Under the pieces are notes generated by a model, which was not told the origin of the DNA, did no database searches, and saw only the letters and a program-made list of their open reading frames with translations. 64,000 nucleotides of DNA, taken from positions 59,238 through 123,237 of the forward strand of contig PDUO01000097.1 in NCBI GenBank assembly GCA_003008705.1, written 5' to 3'. Both the position numbers and the translations under genes were made by a program. Positions 35,430 to 47,078 of the stretch are shown piece by piece. The stretch is from Pezicula radicicola (taxonomy: Eukaryota; Ascomycota; Leotiomycetes; Helotiales; Dermateaceae). Position 1 is the first letter of the stretch. Every line of letters begins with the position of its first letter.

Positions 35430-36439
35430 ATGTGCGAAGAAGTTTCTTGAAGAAGCGTTTCTGAACCAAGCATATCTTTACGGACGACTGAGTTTTCGCC
35501 AAACCGCTCCGCTACTAAAGTACGGATTTAGCGACACTACACCAAAAATATCAGTCATGTTTGGGAATAAGTTTTCTAAGGTTAGGCTATTTACACAATG
35601 AATTTCCTAAATCCAAGTCTGTCTTTTTCTGAAGGTAATAAATTGATGAAGAGGCGTGTTTGTATCAGATTTGCTATCCACGGATTCGCGCTGATTATCA
35701 TTATGATTGGCATTGATTCCCCAGTCATCTTAATGTATTCATGGATATCTGAATTAGTAGTTAGAAAACCAAAGGGTCTTCCGAAAGCTACATCACTGAT
35801 AACATCAAAGGTAAAGCACTGAGCTATACGAGCAAAGTCCACTGGACGATTTGTTGAAGTTATAGAGACATATTTCCATTCGATCAAAGAGATGAAAGAG
35901 TCGATCTGATTATCAATTATTGATTCAAGAGCTTCATTTTGTTTCCCAGAATACTGTTTCTCAATATTAGTAATTGTTAAATTGAGCTAGAGTGAGAATC
36001 TTACACCGGGTGCCATCTTGACTTTTATTGTAGTATGACCTTCCTTACTTCTCATTAAGAGAAGATTATATCTGCTCGGATCAAACCTAATTGCATCATA
36101 AAAAATTCCTCGTCGATATGGAGATCGTATAGCCCAGATTCTCATGATTTCTGGATCGCGTCGTCACTAGCTCATTGGGACCAATACGAACCAGTGATCC
36201 TGTGAATATATATCAGAGCTAGAAAGTAAAAATTACATGATACAACATATTTCAGCATACTATATTTATCACAAACTTTCTGTAGTGCCAAATGCGTCTG
36301 CCCGCCTATGGTATTGCGTAGCATCTATATCATTGATACGGAGCCGATTGCTGGGCCCGACATAGCCTGCGATAAGGCTTAGTACCAAAGCGAAGACAAC
36401 GGTTGAAGTCGTGGGCGTTTCGTTGAATAATTCGATCAT
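35430..36439 (-). pseudogene. Cytochrome P450 pseudogene, C-terminal half missing
   Basis: On the minus strand from about 36439 there is a membrane-anchor-like start (TSTVVFALVLSLIAGYV). RIGPNELVT and IMRIWAIRSPYRRGIFYDAI follow at about 36080-36190. Then FDVISDVAFGRPFGFL with a following run to LLPSEKDRLGFRKF (35591-35887), and RKDMLGS near 35460. These are N-terminal and middle P450 landmarks in order. Stops and frame changes separate them. No heme-binding FxxGxxxC or ExxR motif is visible downstream. The gene is therefore broken and truncated. Confidence 0.75.
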
Positions 36440-37363
36440 GATTGCTAATTGAATTAGGGAATCTGGATATTTCTTGGGCTTCCATGCAAAAATTGATTTG
36501 GACTCTGTACCATAGCTCTTTGCTTGGCGGTGGGTGTCGTTATGCGGGCGGCATTAGTCTTCGCCATTTCATCCGCTTAGTATCAGCTATGCTAGTAAAT
36601 GTTGAGTTTATCTACAAAAGTCCTTTTTATTTCAGTTGCTGTTTGTAACCTACCATCATTCCTTGTCATGTCTTAATTCTTCCAACCAGAAAAGTACTGG
36701 TTGGTCATCTAACAGCAAGTTTTATATGCCGAAGCCAAGTGCCTTTAGACTGATTGCCAATCTATTCGAAAAAGGAAGGTCACAATACATAATGACGTTC
36801 TTTATTTCTTTCTACCCGCAACGAAATCTTATCGCAATTTCGCAAAAGCTATCCAGGTTGTATTTAGTACCTTGCATAAGAAAATTATATTCAAGTCATC
36901 TCGTAAAGGGAACCTCTCTTATCGCATGCCAATAAGCATCTGCGGGGGCTTATCTATTGGTGCGGGGAAGGAAGCAAGTACCGGTTGCTGATTCTTCGCT
37001 CCAATCCCAATACCATGTCCTACCTTTGGCACACCTCGAACTTTTCTCTTTTCATCTTTCCAGCGTATTACGAAGTAACAATTTATATATAAAACCAATG
37101 GCCAAGATGGTCGCAGAAAAACCTTCGGTATGATTCCCATGTGCTTGCTTATCATGCCAATTCCTGTCGATGCGGGAAACCTTGCCAATATAAAGATGGA
37201 AGCTTAACTGAAGTGATGATCTTTGGTCGTTCCATCCTATAAAGCCAGTGCAACACTCCATCCCACGCTCTTGTACCGCTCAGATGTTTATACCTCTTCA
37301 TTTGTGTAGAACGTTGCCAAGCAATCTCAATGTCCAGTGCCCGTGGACAATAAACGACACAAA
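36440..37363. other. Intergenic region upstream of the amidase
   Basis: A minus-strand open frame at 36919-37188 (reading FVIRWKDEKRKVRGVPKVG) could be another decayed gene piece, but I cannot assign it. No other signal. Confidence 0.4.
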
Positions 37364-39360
37364 ATGGCTTCCGGATTCGTCGTTGTGCTTGCAATGCTCC
37401 TGGCTTACATCACCTTGGTCCATACAAATCCCATATCATGTTAGTATTCTCCTGCTCGCGACCGAAAATCAATTGCTAATATTTTCTTAGATACCTCGTC
37501 AACATATCCGGATCTCCTAAAAGCTACTGCAGATGAGCTGGCGGCAGGACTAGAAAGCGGGCAGTGGACGAGCGTCGATCTTGTTAAAGTGTGTCTATTA
37601 TTTCTTTCGCGCCTCGATTAGAACAACGGGCATCTCAGTCGAGCCTCGCACTCCAGAAGCTCTTCGCTTAAAACTACCCTCTGTGGATGAACAATTGCTG
37701 ATTAAATTCAACAGGCATACACACTTCGAATTCAAGAAGTACAGTCAGTCCTCAATACAGTAACTGAAATCAACCCGGACGCCATCTCAATAGCGCAAAC
37801 TCTGGACGCAGAACGCGCAAATGGCACCATCCGTTCACCTCTCCACGGCATTCCACTTCTGATCAAAAACAACATTGCCACCATGGATAAAATGAACAAC
37901 ACAGCAGGTTCCTATTCCTTACTAGGCGCAACAGTTCCCCGTGACTCTACCATTGCTGCAAAATTACGCTCTGCAGGCGTCATTATCCTTGGCAAGGCAA
38001 ATCTCTCCCAGTGGGCCAATTTCAGGAGTAGTAACAGTTCAAATGGCTGGTCTGCGTACGGAGGACAAGGTATCTATATATATTTCTAATTTTTACTCCT
38101 AATGGTCTCTGTGAATTCAAATGACAAAACACAATCCTTCCTGAACGGTTAGCAGCTAGACGAGACGTGTTGACTAAACCAGAATCCTCTTTCTTACCAA
38201 AACGCTGCGGAATTAAACCTGATAGCTAACTACAAATAGTAACCGGAGCCTACTACCCCAATCAAGACCCAAGCGGTAGTTCCTCCGGCAGCGCAGTAGG
38301 ATCATCAATCGGACTCGCCCTCGCATCTCTAGGCACCGAAACCGATGGAAGTATCCTAAGTCCTAGCAGCGTCAACAACCTCGTAGGCATAAAACCAACC
38401 GTAGGCCTAACATCCCGCTCCTTGGTAATCCCCATAAGCGAGCATCAAGACACCGTAGGACCAATGGCTCGAACCGTCACAGACGCAGCCTACATCCTCT
38501 CGATAATAGCAGGAAAAGATGCAAATGACAATTATACATTAGCACAACCATTCGATACACCACCCGATTACACACAATCACTAAACTTCTCAAGTCTAAA
38601 CGGTGCTAGGATTGGAATCCCGCGCAATGGTATCACACCATCTAATTCTTCGGGACCAATTCTTTCAGCTTTTGAAACTTCGATTCAGGTTTTGAAGGAT
38701 GCTGGTGCTGTAATTGTTGATAATGCTAATTTTTCGGCTTGGGATGCTTATGTCGAGGATGCTAATAAACCACTTGGTAATGAAAGTATAGTCCTCGATG
38801 CAGATTTCATCTCGAATCTAGCTACCTACTTTTCTGAATTAGCCAGTAATCCAAATAATATCCACAATCTGGTAGACGAAAGTAATTTTACACATACCTT
38901 CCCAGCAGAAAATTATCCGATTCGAGACACAGCTGTATGGGATCAAGCACTGTCACTCGGTTACAACAACACAGATATCAGATTCTGGGAAGCTTATCAA
39001 TGGACCAGCTATTTCGGAGGCGAGGGAGGAGTAACCGGTGTCCTAGAAAAATATAACCTCGATGCTTTAATACTGCCTACTGATTATTCACCCGGTTTAC
39101 CTGCTTATGCGGGATTACCTGTTATCACTGTTCCGATGGGGTTTTATCCAGCCAATTCGACGTTGGAGTTTAGGGAACCTTGGGGTTTGGTGGAGGTTGG
39201 TCCGAATATTCCTTTTGGGTTGAGCTTTTTGGGTGAGAAGTGGAGTGAGGAGACTTTGGTGGGATTTGCGTATGCTTATGAGCAGAGGACTTTTACGAGG
39301 GAGAAGGTCCAGCCTTTGATTGTGCCGAATACGCAGCTGGTTGATGTTGTGGGGATGTAG
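37364..39360 (+). CDS. Secreted amidase (amidase-signature family)
   Basis: Four exons, 37364-37439, 37491-37588, 37715-38069 and 38240-39360 (introns 51, 126 and 170 bp), give 549 aa. A signal peptide is likely at the N-terminus (GFVVVLAMLLAYITLVHT). The Ser-cisSer-Lys triad of the amidase-signature fold is present: Lys in PLLIKNNIAT, cis-Ser in DPSGSSSGSAVG, and nucleophile Ser in TETDGSI. The tail QHDTVGPMA-like segment reads EHQDTVGPMARTVTDAAY. Several N-glycosylation sequons support a secreted protein. The enzyme would hydrolyse an amide outside the cell or in the vacuole; substrate is unknown. The gene lies between a broken P450 and a dead Tc1 element but shows no damage itself. Confidence 0.92.
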
Positions 39361-39693
39361 ATGGAAAGAAATTATTAGAGGGGAAGATATATATTTGGAT
39401 TTATTTATGCTTAAAAACATTTCTTGTATATAGGAATAGGGAGAACATAATGGCTTGGGTATATTGTTAGATGTGACTTTGCACAGAGATTCGACACCCC
39501 GAGAATTTTACCACTGAAAAATATATAGGTTTTGTTGTGCACGTCCGGTCTGTGCAGGTCACAACTAATGAACTAGGGGATAGAAATACATCTAATATGC
39601 AAAGAATAAATGTCTACAAACTCTAATCAATGGAAGAGCCAATGTTAGAGCCAATGTTAGAGCCACCCTCTCGTCTACTTTCTCATTTACCTT
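39361..39693. other. Short intergenic region before the Tc1 element
   Basis: It contains the amidase 3' UTR and a short direct repeat of AGAGCCAATGTT (about 39636-39662). The segment at 39655-39690 resembles 41757-41800, suggesting the Tc1 element landed inside an older repeat. Confidence 0.45.
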
Positions 39694-40939
39694 ACGAGCC
39701 TACCCGCATAGGTCTGTGTCCCACAGGCTCTTCCCCACCCAAAAACACCACCAAAATGACTACAACTCCACCACTCCAAGACTATAAACCAGGCTTCGAA
39801 ATCCCTACCAAAGATAAAGAGTCTATACGCCAATTGTATAGCTTTACAAAGATACCAATTCTAGATCTAATGAGGCGGTATAGACTTGGCTATACAATGA
39901 TTAATCGTATCCTAAAATACGACGCTCCCGAGCGAGCCTGACCTAGTAGAATAAACCCGAAATATAAACTCGACGACTACTAAATTACCTAAATAATCGA
40001 ATATTGTATAGAGAGTTAGGAGCATCGATTATTAGATTATATTACCCTTTATAATGAGTTGGAGTTGGATTATAGTATATCAACCCTTGAGCGTCGACTT
40101 AAATAGTGTAGCTATTTTCGATATATCATATACTAGAAACCCTACCTTACATAAGCTCAAGTAATACAACAACTACTCTGGGGGTTAAAGTACTTATTCT
40201 AGAGGAAAGAGAGGGAGTAGAGGAAGGTTCTCTAGTTAGATGAAGTTATATACTTGATTGGTAGTCGTATAGTAAAGAATAGGGTTACAAGGAATAAAAC
40301 AGAGCGATATTACAAAAACTATATACAACACTAACTTTATCGAGGCTATACAATACCTGTTAACGCTTAGGGGGCTATTGGATATAGCTATAAGAGTTAA
40401 TTAGTATTCCTTAATAGATCTAGTAAGAAAGGAGCCTTTATATAAGTCGATTACAAATCATAAGTACTATTACTATATATAGTCTCTATTCTAGATGACT
40501 TTACAATATATATATATACCCTTAGGATGGAGCCTTTATTTATGGAGGATGGGAACTCTGTATATAGCTATAAGTCGAAAAACAATTACTATATACAATT
40601 CCGTACAAAGAATAGTATTATATTAATACCTCATCCTTCTACAAGCCTAGATATAAATCCTATTAAGAAGTACTGGCGGTATATAAAGCAGGCTCTTTAT
40701 AGGCGAAGGAAACAACTAACAACTAAAGAATAAATAAGGGCTACTGTAATAGAGGAATAGGATCGAATTCTACAGGAATGGATAAATACATTAATTGATA
40801 AGTAAGAGCATTGGGTTTATATATTAGTAGAGCGTTCTAGCTAGTCTACTCCTAATTAAATTAAGATAATTACATCTCTGTAATGAATTTTCGTGGGGTT
40901 CAGTGCCTGTGGGACACAGACCTATGCGGGTAGGCTCGT
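39694..40939 (+). mobile_element. Tc1/mariner element with stop-riddled transposase, probably RIP-damaged
   Basis: Perfect 35-bp inverted repeats lie at 39694-39728 and 40905-40939, both starting ACGAGCCTACCCGC. The right flank is TA (40940-40941) and the left flank is TT where TA is expected, so one base has changed; a TTA duplication is the alternative. Inside, on the plus strand, an N-terminal helix-turn-helix part (KDKESIRQLYSFTKIP, 39800-39940) and a C-terminal DDE_3 part (MEDGNSVYSYKSKNN, then PHPSTSLDINPIKKYW, 40527-40733) belong to a Tc1/mariner transposase. Between them the frame is interrupted about fifteen times, nearly always by TAG, as expected when CpA changes to TpA on either strand. 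The element cannot move by itself. Confidence 0.88.
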
Positions 40940-41100
40940 TACTTAAGATAGGTAGGTAGGTGGGCAAAACACAGTAAACTTATTATTTGTCCTAATTTTA
41001 TCCCGCTAATGATTTAATACAGTTTTTAATTTCTTTTCTTTTTAGGTGCTAGAAAGGCAACTAGTACCAAAGTTGTTTAGAGCAGACAAGGAATAGAGGG

Positions 41101-41373
41101 GGAGGTGGTACGTTTCAATCTTCTAAAAGCTTTCCTAATCGCGCTCAAGAGGAAGGCCTAATCCCAGACGTAGAAGACCTCGAAGCACAAGAAGACTTAT
41201 TTAAAGCTGTCAGAACTGCTGTTGCCATGCGTTCTCAAAAGGTATATCTTGCGAATTTGTTCATAAGACTGTATCTAATGATTTTACACAATAACCAGGA
41301 AGTTAGGTTGCTTGTAAGAAAGTTGATTGCAAATTTAGAACAATATAGCAACGAAGAAGTAAATAACAAGTAA
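41101..41373 (+). pseudogene. Spliced ORF remnant of unknown family
   Basis: An open frame with a coding look (AQEEGLIPDVEDLEAQEDLF and KAVRTAVAMRSQK) ends at a GTATAT donor (41242). It resumes in phase after a TAACCAG acceptor (41298) as EVRLLVRKLIANLEQYSNEE, with a stop at 41371-41373. The stop codon lies inside a CAAGTAAAATAAGCGA motif that recurs elsewhere. No start is visible. It may be the 3' end of a repeated gene or element ORF. Confidence 0.35.
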
Positions 41374-41878
41374 AATAAGCGAAAAGAAATTAGGATTGTA
41401 AGCATGTTTTTGTATAGACATGTAAAGACAACGTAACAGATTAGCCATATGGTAAAATTTTAGAAACATATCTACTGTGAAAGAGTAGTAGAGCGCAGAA
41501 GACTAATCACACAAATAAGGGTTAAGCTTGTAACATTCTACAACTTGTACTTTTCAAAAGCTTTATCTAAGCTCTACTCACTAGTAACTACTGAGTTCCA
41601 CTACAAGCTTTAGTGCATGTACTTAAATACCTTCCGTCGAAGAGGAAGGCTATTCTTAAAATACCACAGATGTAAAGTGGACCAAAGTCGCTGCAGTCTT
41701 GAACCCTGATGCTCTGGAGATGAATACAACAGTCTCTATCAAAAGTAGAAGAGCCCAGAGCCAGAGTTGCCCTCTCGCTTAACTTTCTACCTAGTCCCTC
41801 CGTAGGGAAATATCATGCCTTCCTGTTCGTCTAAGTACCATTTGTAAATGCTTATTGTAGCAACGAGGTAAAGAGTGG

Positions 41879-41984
41879 CAAGTAAAATAAGCGAGATTGT
41901 ATTTATAGAAAGGGATTTCCTACCTAGCAAATACACAATGTCCTTGCTATGTTCGCCTTAACTCTATCTCGCTTATTTTACTTG
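41879..41984. repeat. 106-bp element with 19-bp perfect inverted ends
   Basis: Positions 41879-41897 and 41966-41984 are perfect inverted repeats beginning CAAGTAAAATAAGCGAGAT. The same 16-bp core CAAGTAAAATAAGCGA also occurs alone at 35007-35022 and 41367-41382, so this is the end of a dispersed repeat family. The longer context GAAGTAACAAG is shared between two copies. No family could be named. Confidence 0.7.
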
Positions 41985-43428
41985 TTACTTCGTTTCTTGT
42001 TGTCATATAACATTATTGCACAATGAGATTAATTATTTAAAGGTATAAATTATAAAACTGTGGTTTTTAGTCTTCTGTCCTAGGAAGTTCTGACCTGTAA
42101 GCCTACATGGGTATCTTCCACTCTAATCCGCAATGTTATTATCTGCGTCCATCATCACCTTGTTATCTTAAGGATTGATAGAGTCTTTGGGCTTAGCAAC
42201 CTTAAAAGTTCCTCAAAGAATACGTTAGCTGTGTTTGCTTAGATTGTTTAGGTTGGTGAGTTGTCTTGAGTGGCCCAGTTAGCCTGAGTCGCCTAGTTCG
42301 TTCTGGTCGCTGAGGTAATTTGAATCTTGCCTCCTTAACAAAAGGCTATTGCACTCTTGAGCCACAGAGATAAACAAAAGAAGACTGGTCTTATAAGAAC
42401 TAAGCACTATCTATCTCCTTATTTAAAATTACATTCCCCTATACCGGCCTAACCTCATAAGGTAAATCAACAGTCTCTGTTCCCCCGAACCTGCGCTCCA
42501 CACTTCCTTTCTTGTCTCTTGAAACCACGATGCCTACGTATTTCAATCTTCCCCGTTTACGCTGATATGACTTGACCATGTCTATCTAGGATTTCAAGTA
42601 CAAGAATAAGCTTCCATGGGTATTCAGGTCCGCTTTTCCATCCTTTATTAAGAAGCGGGGGGAAAGAATTTGTGGGGTATAGGAGAGGATTTAAATCTAA
42701 AAGCACTGATCCTGGGTAAGAGTAGTAGGATATTGTAATGTGTAGTCTTTCGATTGTGCTGGGTGAGGTGGGCGAAAACAGGAATATATGAAACATTTGC
42801 TGTTATAGAGAGTAGCTCTGAAGAGACAGTCTCCTCAGCTACCGTTTCATTATACAGCTTGCCAGTTGTGAGGACTCATCTTTATTTCTATGGTGAATGA
42901 GTTACGGACAATCGACAACACTGGTTCTAAAGCATGTGTAAAGTCTTCGAGATAAACCTAGAATTCAGACTTGGGATCCGTCTTTAATACTTGGTAAAGT
43001 TACAAATATTGGCAGGTAAATCACTCTATCATCGGTTATGATTGTTTTGTTGACTGAGAGGCCAGGATCCTCTATGGTGCGCTGCACTTGTAATGGATCT
43101 AGCTTACGGCGATTGTGTTTCCTGATAAAGACAGTCTTGAGGTTTTTAATTGATTGCCTAAGACGTATATTGCTGCTGTTAAGGTTGAAATTCAACTTTG
43201 AGTGAAGCTGTTGTTTGTTTCTGAAGGTGAAAAGGAAAAGAGTCACATGAAGCCGTGAAATAGCTAGCCCTAAAGGAGACTAATTTCGCAGCGCCATATC
43301 CCATCCTGGTGTCTTCCCAAGGTGAAGTCTTGATCCTTTCAACTTCTCCATCAACATTTTCACTTTCTCACGCTTCCATCGTCCCACCATCTCAATTTCT
43401 TTCAATTGCAACCTCCTCGCCCTATCAC

Positions 43429-45221
43429 ATGCCAGCTATAGTCAAGAACAAAATGACTAGCCAACTTCGAGGGCAATCAACTGAACGAACTGTAAAGGAC
43501 TCGTCAAAGCGTAGAGCTCGATACGGAAATGGTCGCTACTCTAGCAAGTTTGAAGAGCAGATCTCCAACTCATTTCAGGAGCCTCAGATCGAGCAGAGTC
43601 TGTCAGCGCAAAGCACGTATACACCACGGCTTCAGCCAAACCAGGTCAAAGTCAAGCCTTTTAACGATCTCGAAGTTTCCGTACAAAACGAAGTTATGTC
43701 AATGACACAGAAGGAGGCACTTGCGAAAGTAGAAGACGCTATTCAGGCTATCTTGGTTGCATATGAAGGCACTAAATTCCGCTTGTTATACTACGAAATA
43801 TACAGAGTAACCCTGAAAGAGGTGTACCCTTATCTTCTCATCAAAGAGATTGAAGAATTTAGCAAAGAGTTTGCAGGCAGAGTTGCAATCAGGAAGCAGG
43901 TGAGCAAAGAGATAAAAGAACTTGAGCAATGTATTGAGGAATTAGAGAGAGATGATGCAAACAGGCGAGGCCTTGAGCTAAGAATGGATGAGCTGCAAGA
44001 GCTTAGAAAAATGGAGGAATTGTTTAGGCACCAAGAAAATTTACGCATCGAGGAAATAGTGCAATTGAATGATAGAGCGTTGGAGCAAAAATTTGAGCGA
44101 CAAGTTAAGGAGTTAGAGGAAGCTCGAATACAGAGAGATGAGCTTGAGCACCGCGTCGAAGCACAGAAACACGAGCTTAGACAACGGATCAAAGAACAAG
44201 AAGCTGCCGCGACGAGGATCAAGAATCTAGAAGCCAGGTTACGACGCGGAGAGCTTTCCGCCAACTGGACAGAGGAATTTCAGCAGGCCGTACATGATAG
44301 TTGGCAGGGAAGATACCGAGGCTACAGCAAGGTAAAGGCGCTCCTCGTACGATGGGCGTCTGATGACCTGGGTGTAGCTCAGGAGATTGAGTCGCTGAGA
44401 AACGTTTTGGTCACATCGTATCATTTTGAGGCATCGGCATTTCTTATACCAGACCGTCATCCATCAAGCGCACTTACAGAGCGGGTTAACAGGTTCATTG
44501 ATGACCACTCACCAGAGACCTTGCTCATCTTCTACTATGCAGGCCATGGGGTCATTAATAGCTCCCGTAATGATCATATATGGGCTGCGTAAGTGGTTTT
44601 CTTTGTAGTATTGGCTCTTTTACTAACCAGATCTAAAGGAAAGCGAATGGTGGTCCAAGTATGCCATCCCACAGTATTCAAACTTTATTCGAAGAATCGA
44701 GCTCAGATGCGTTGTTACTTTACGATGCTTGCCACTCGGCTGATACTTCCAGGACCAAAAAATCTCCTTCCAGTCGAGGTGTGACCGAGTTAATTGCAGC
44801 ATGCGGTTTCGACGGCATTACCCCAGGAGTTGGCTCAGACTCATTCACTCATGCACTCATCGAGGAACTACGGTTGGCATCCAATACTCAGAGAGGTTTC
44901 TCTGTGTCTGAATTATATGGTACCGTACTGGCGCGGTTAAGAAGATACCCAGAATCGAAAACAACGCCCGTACATTGTAGCCTTACAAGTGTTGACGGCC
45001 GAAGACACATTCTTTTACGACCCTTGATTGTTTCTGAGCCCACCTCGCAGATTGGCCTTCCTAGGAAGCCAAATGACAATCCTGATCTTAAAGAAAGTAC
45101 AATCGTCATAAAGGCGCCAAAAACTTTGGGATTTGAATCTACATTGGAATGGATCTTGCAAGCGCCACCAGAGGTTGTACAAGTTGACTTGTCCCGATAT
45201 GCGCTTCCATCATCCAAGTAG
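43429..45221 (+). CDS. Caspase-like (peptidase C14) protein with N-terminal coiled coil
   Basis: Two exons, 43429-44588 and 44639-45221 (50-bp intron with TACTAAC branch), give 580 aa. Residues 1-100 are basic and low in structure. Residues about 140-275 are a long charged Leu/Glu/Lys/Arg coiled coil (EIKELEQCIEELERD; QVKELEEARIQRDELEHRVE). The caspase-like core follows: LLIFYYAGHGV holds the catalytic His (373) and LLLYDACHSAD holds the catalytic Cys (418). So the His-Cys dyad is kept. The C-terminal part (after about 530) reads FESTLEWILQAPPEVVQVDL and looks like the extension seen in fungal caspase-domain proteins of NLR-like loci. Metacaspase-fold proteins act in proteolysis and regulated cell death; a coiled coil suggests self-association. 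It stands beside a repeat-rich block. Target and role are not known. No Pro-rich metacaspase prodomain is present. Confidence 0.85.
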
Positions 45222-45542
45222 AAGGTCAACATACGATACCGCACTTAGTAAGTCCCGTGGGAATGGAACTTCTCCGAATTAAAAGAACAAATTGAGGTAT
45301 TTCTTACGGAATATCAAATCCCACGGAACACGTTGCACTGACACTAGCAAGGCTTCTTCAACTCCATTGGCAATGTACCATCCCATAAAGTATCTCGGTA
45401 TTACCGTATCATAAAACAACCGGTTCATAAGGCATGTATAGCACATATGGGGTCCTAGTAGCCCAGAGCAAAAAAGATATGGAATCAAGACGGTTCTTTC
45501 CTCATAGTTAACCCTCAATGTTGCTCATTCTAATGCCGTGCT
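45222..45542. other. Convergent intergenic region
   Basis: Only 3' flanks of two genes that end towards each other. Nothing else recognised. Confidence 0.5.
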
Positions 45543-47073
45543 TCATTTCATACCATAACCCATATCCCAAAATCCAGTCTCCATGTTTGTCGCGTGAATG
45601 AAGATCTTAACAAGCTCCTCAATGCGTGAAGGAGACTGCATCTGAGCATGCTTTTCTAACAACTCTTTGCAAAAGTCAGTAGGTTTTCACGAGTGGTAAA
45701 AGATAGCTTACCAGTCCCAAGAACCACAGCTTCGACATAATCATCAGCCACATAATTCTCGATCCACTTCCAGTACCTGTTCCCTTCTCGCACAGTTTTC
45801 GGGTCATCAAATAAGCGCCTTGCAATAACACCATATCCAATCAAGCAAGGCGAAAGTGCAATCTGCAACGCAAACCAATCCTCAGAATTTCCAGTATCAA
45901 GGACATATCTCGTGTAAGCAGTACAAGCTTGGCTCTCAGGAACCTTCAAAATATCCTCCTTCTCAAGTCCAAAGCCTTTACAGTAACTAAGATGCAAAGC
46001 CATCTCTCGATTGATATGCAGGATGATCTCAGCGGATCTAACTATCTTGTCCAAGTCTTTCTCTTTGTAAGCTGCAAGTGCATTGGCGCGGGCGAACTGA
46101 ATGAGAAACAAGTAGTCCTGAATGAGGTAGTATTTGAAAGCTTCCAATGGAAGTGTACCATCTGCCAGTCGAGCTAGGAATTCGTGCTCTGTATGTCGCT
46201 TCCAGGCCTCTTGTACGTCAGGACGCTGCAGGAGGTAGGGTACAAATTGACCTGGGCCGAAAGGTAATTTGTAGGTTGAGTGGAAGTAGTTTAGTTCCGC
46301 GCCGGGCTCGGTGGCCTTCACGCAGCTTTGGACGTAATCGATGGCTTCTCGCACAGCAATGGGTGCCTGCTTGCCGTTTGCTAGATTTGCGGCGATTGCT
46401 GCTGCGGGACTGTCAGATTCACTTTTCGATCTATTCCCCGGTATCGACTTCATACATACTGGCCAAAGAGCTTGCGACTACAGGGCTCTGTGAAGTATAT
46501 GGCGTAGAGACTCCACCAGGCTGTACGACAAATTGATCTTGGACGGCTATCGTTGACTCGGATTTTAAGCTCTTGAGCGCTTCTTCGTCCCAGGATAAAG
46601 GTCTGGATGCATCGACGACAGTAATTAAACCGGGACGTGATTTCAAAATACTCGAAATCGTGTTTTCAAGGCCATACGTATAGTATGTACCTGTATCGCA
46701 AACATTAGCAACCTAGCCTTGCAGGGACTAACGCATTGGTGGGTTGCAAGAGCTAGAGTTAGGATTATGAGTAAACCTTACTGATCTTCACAACCTCAAT
46801 CTCAGAGCTCTTCAAAGCCGCATCAATTTGATTTTCGACAAATTTCGTCGGTATGAGAAAGTATTCTCCAGGTTCCGTTTCATACTTAGTATGTCTCATA
46901 GCAGTAATGATTACTTTTGCATCACACCCGTGTGCTGAAAGCACTTTCTGGTCTCTCTCTACGCTTCTAAAATAACTTAGCTGAGAGCAACTTCACACCG
47001 CGAGCGCTTACGGTTTGTTAACTTCCCCAGAACTGTCCGAGATGCCTATGAGCAAGACTCGCGCACCGGCCAT
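45543..47073 (-). CDS. TENA/thiaminase-II domain fused to a degenerate ThiD-like kinase domain (THI20-like)
   Basis: Five exons, 47073-47012, 46966-46782, 46690-46460, 46401-45712 and 45655-45543, keep phase and give 426 aa; yeast-type THI20 proteins are about 550. The C-terminal TENA part (about 205-426) is clear: AWKRHTEHEFLARLADGTLP, FKYYLIQDYLFLIQFARANA, ALSPCLIGYGVIA and ATNMETGFWDMGYG. It would hydrolyse thiamine or salvage pyrimidine bases. The N-terminal part keeps VLLIGISDSSG and ERDQKVLSAHGCDA of the HMP/HMP-P kinase, and its last helix AIAANLANGKQAPIAVREAI. It is shortened by roughly 80 residues, lacks the DPVMV segment (DASRP instead) and has VVAS in place of the GTGC anion-hole motif (residues 153-156). 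The kinase half is thus probably inactive. The 58-bp intron (46402-46459) was chosen because it restores the family reading ATAIAANLA. Confidence 0.85.
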
Positions 47074-47078
47074 GACTG

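Larger units (their letters stand above)
40942..43428. other. Repeat-rich degenerate region
   Basis: This contains a spliced ORF remnant (41101-41373) and a small inverted-repeat element (41879-41984), listed separately. Minus-strand open frames at 42557-42796 and 42965-43246 match nothing. The last 150 bp are the leader of the caspase-like gene. Confidence 0.45.
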
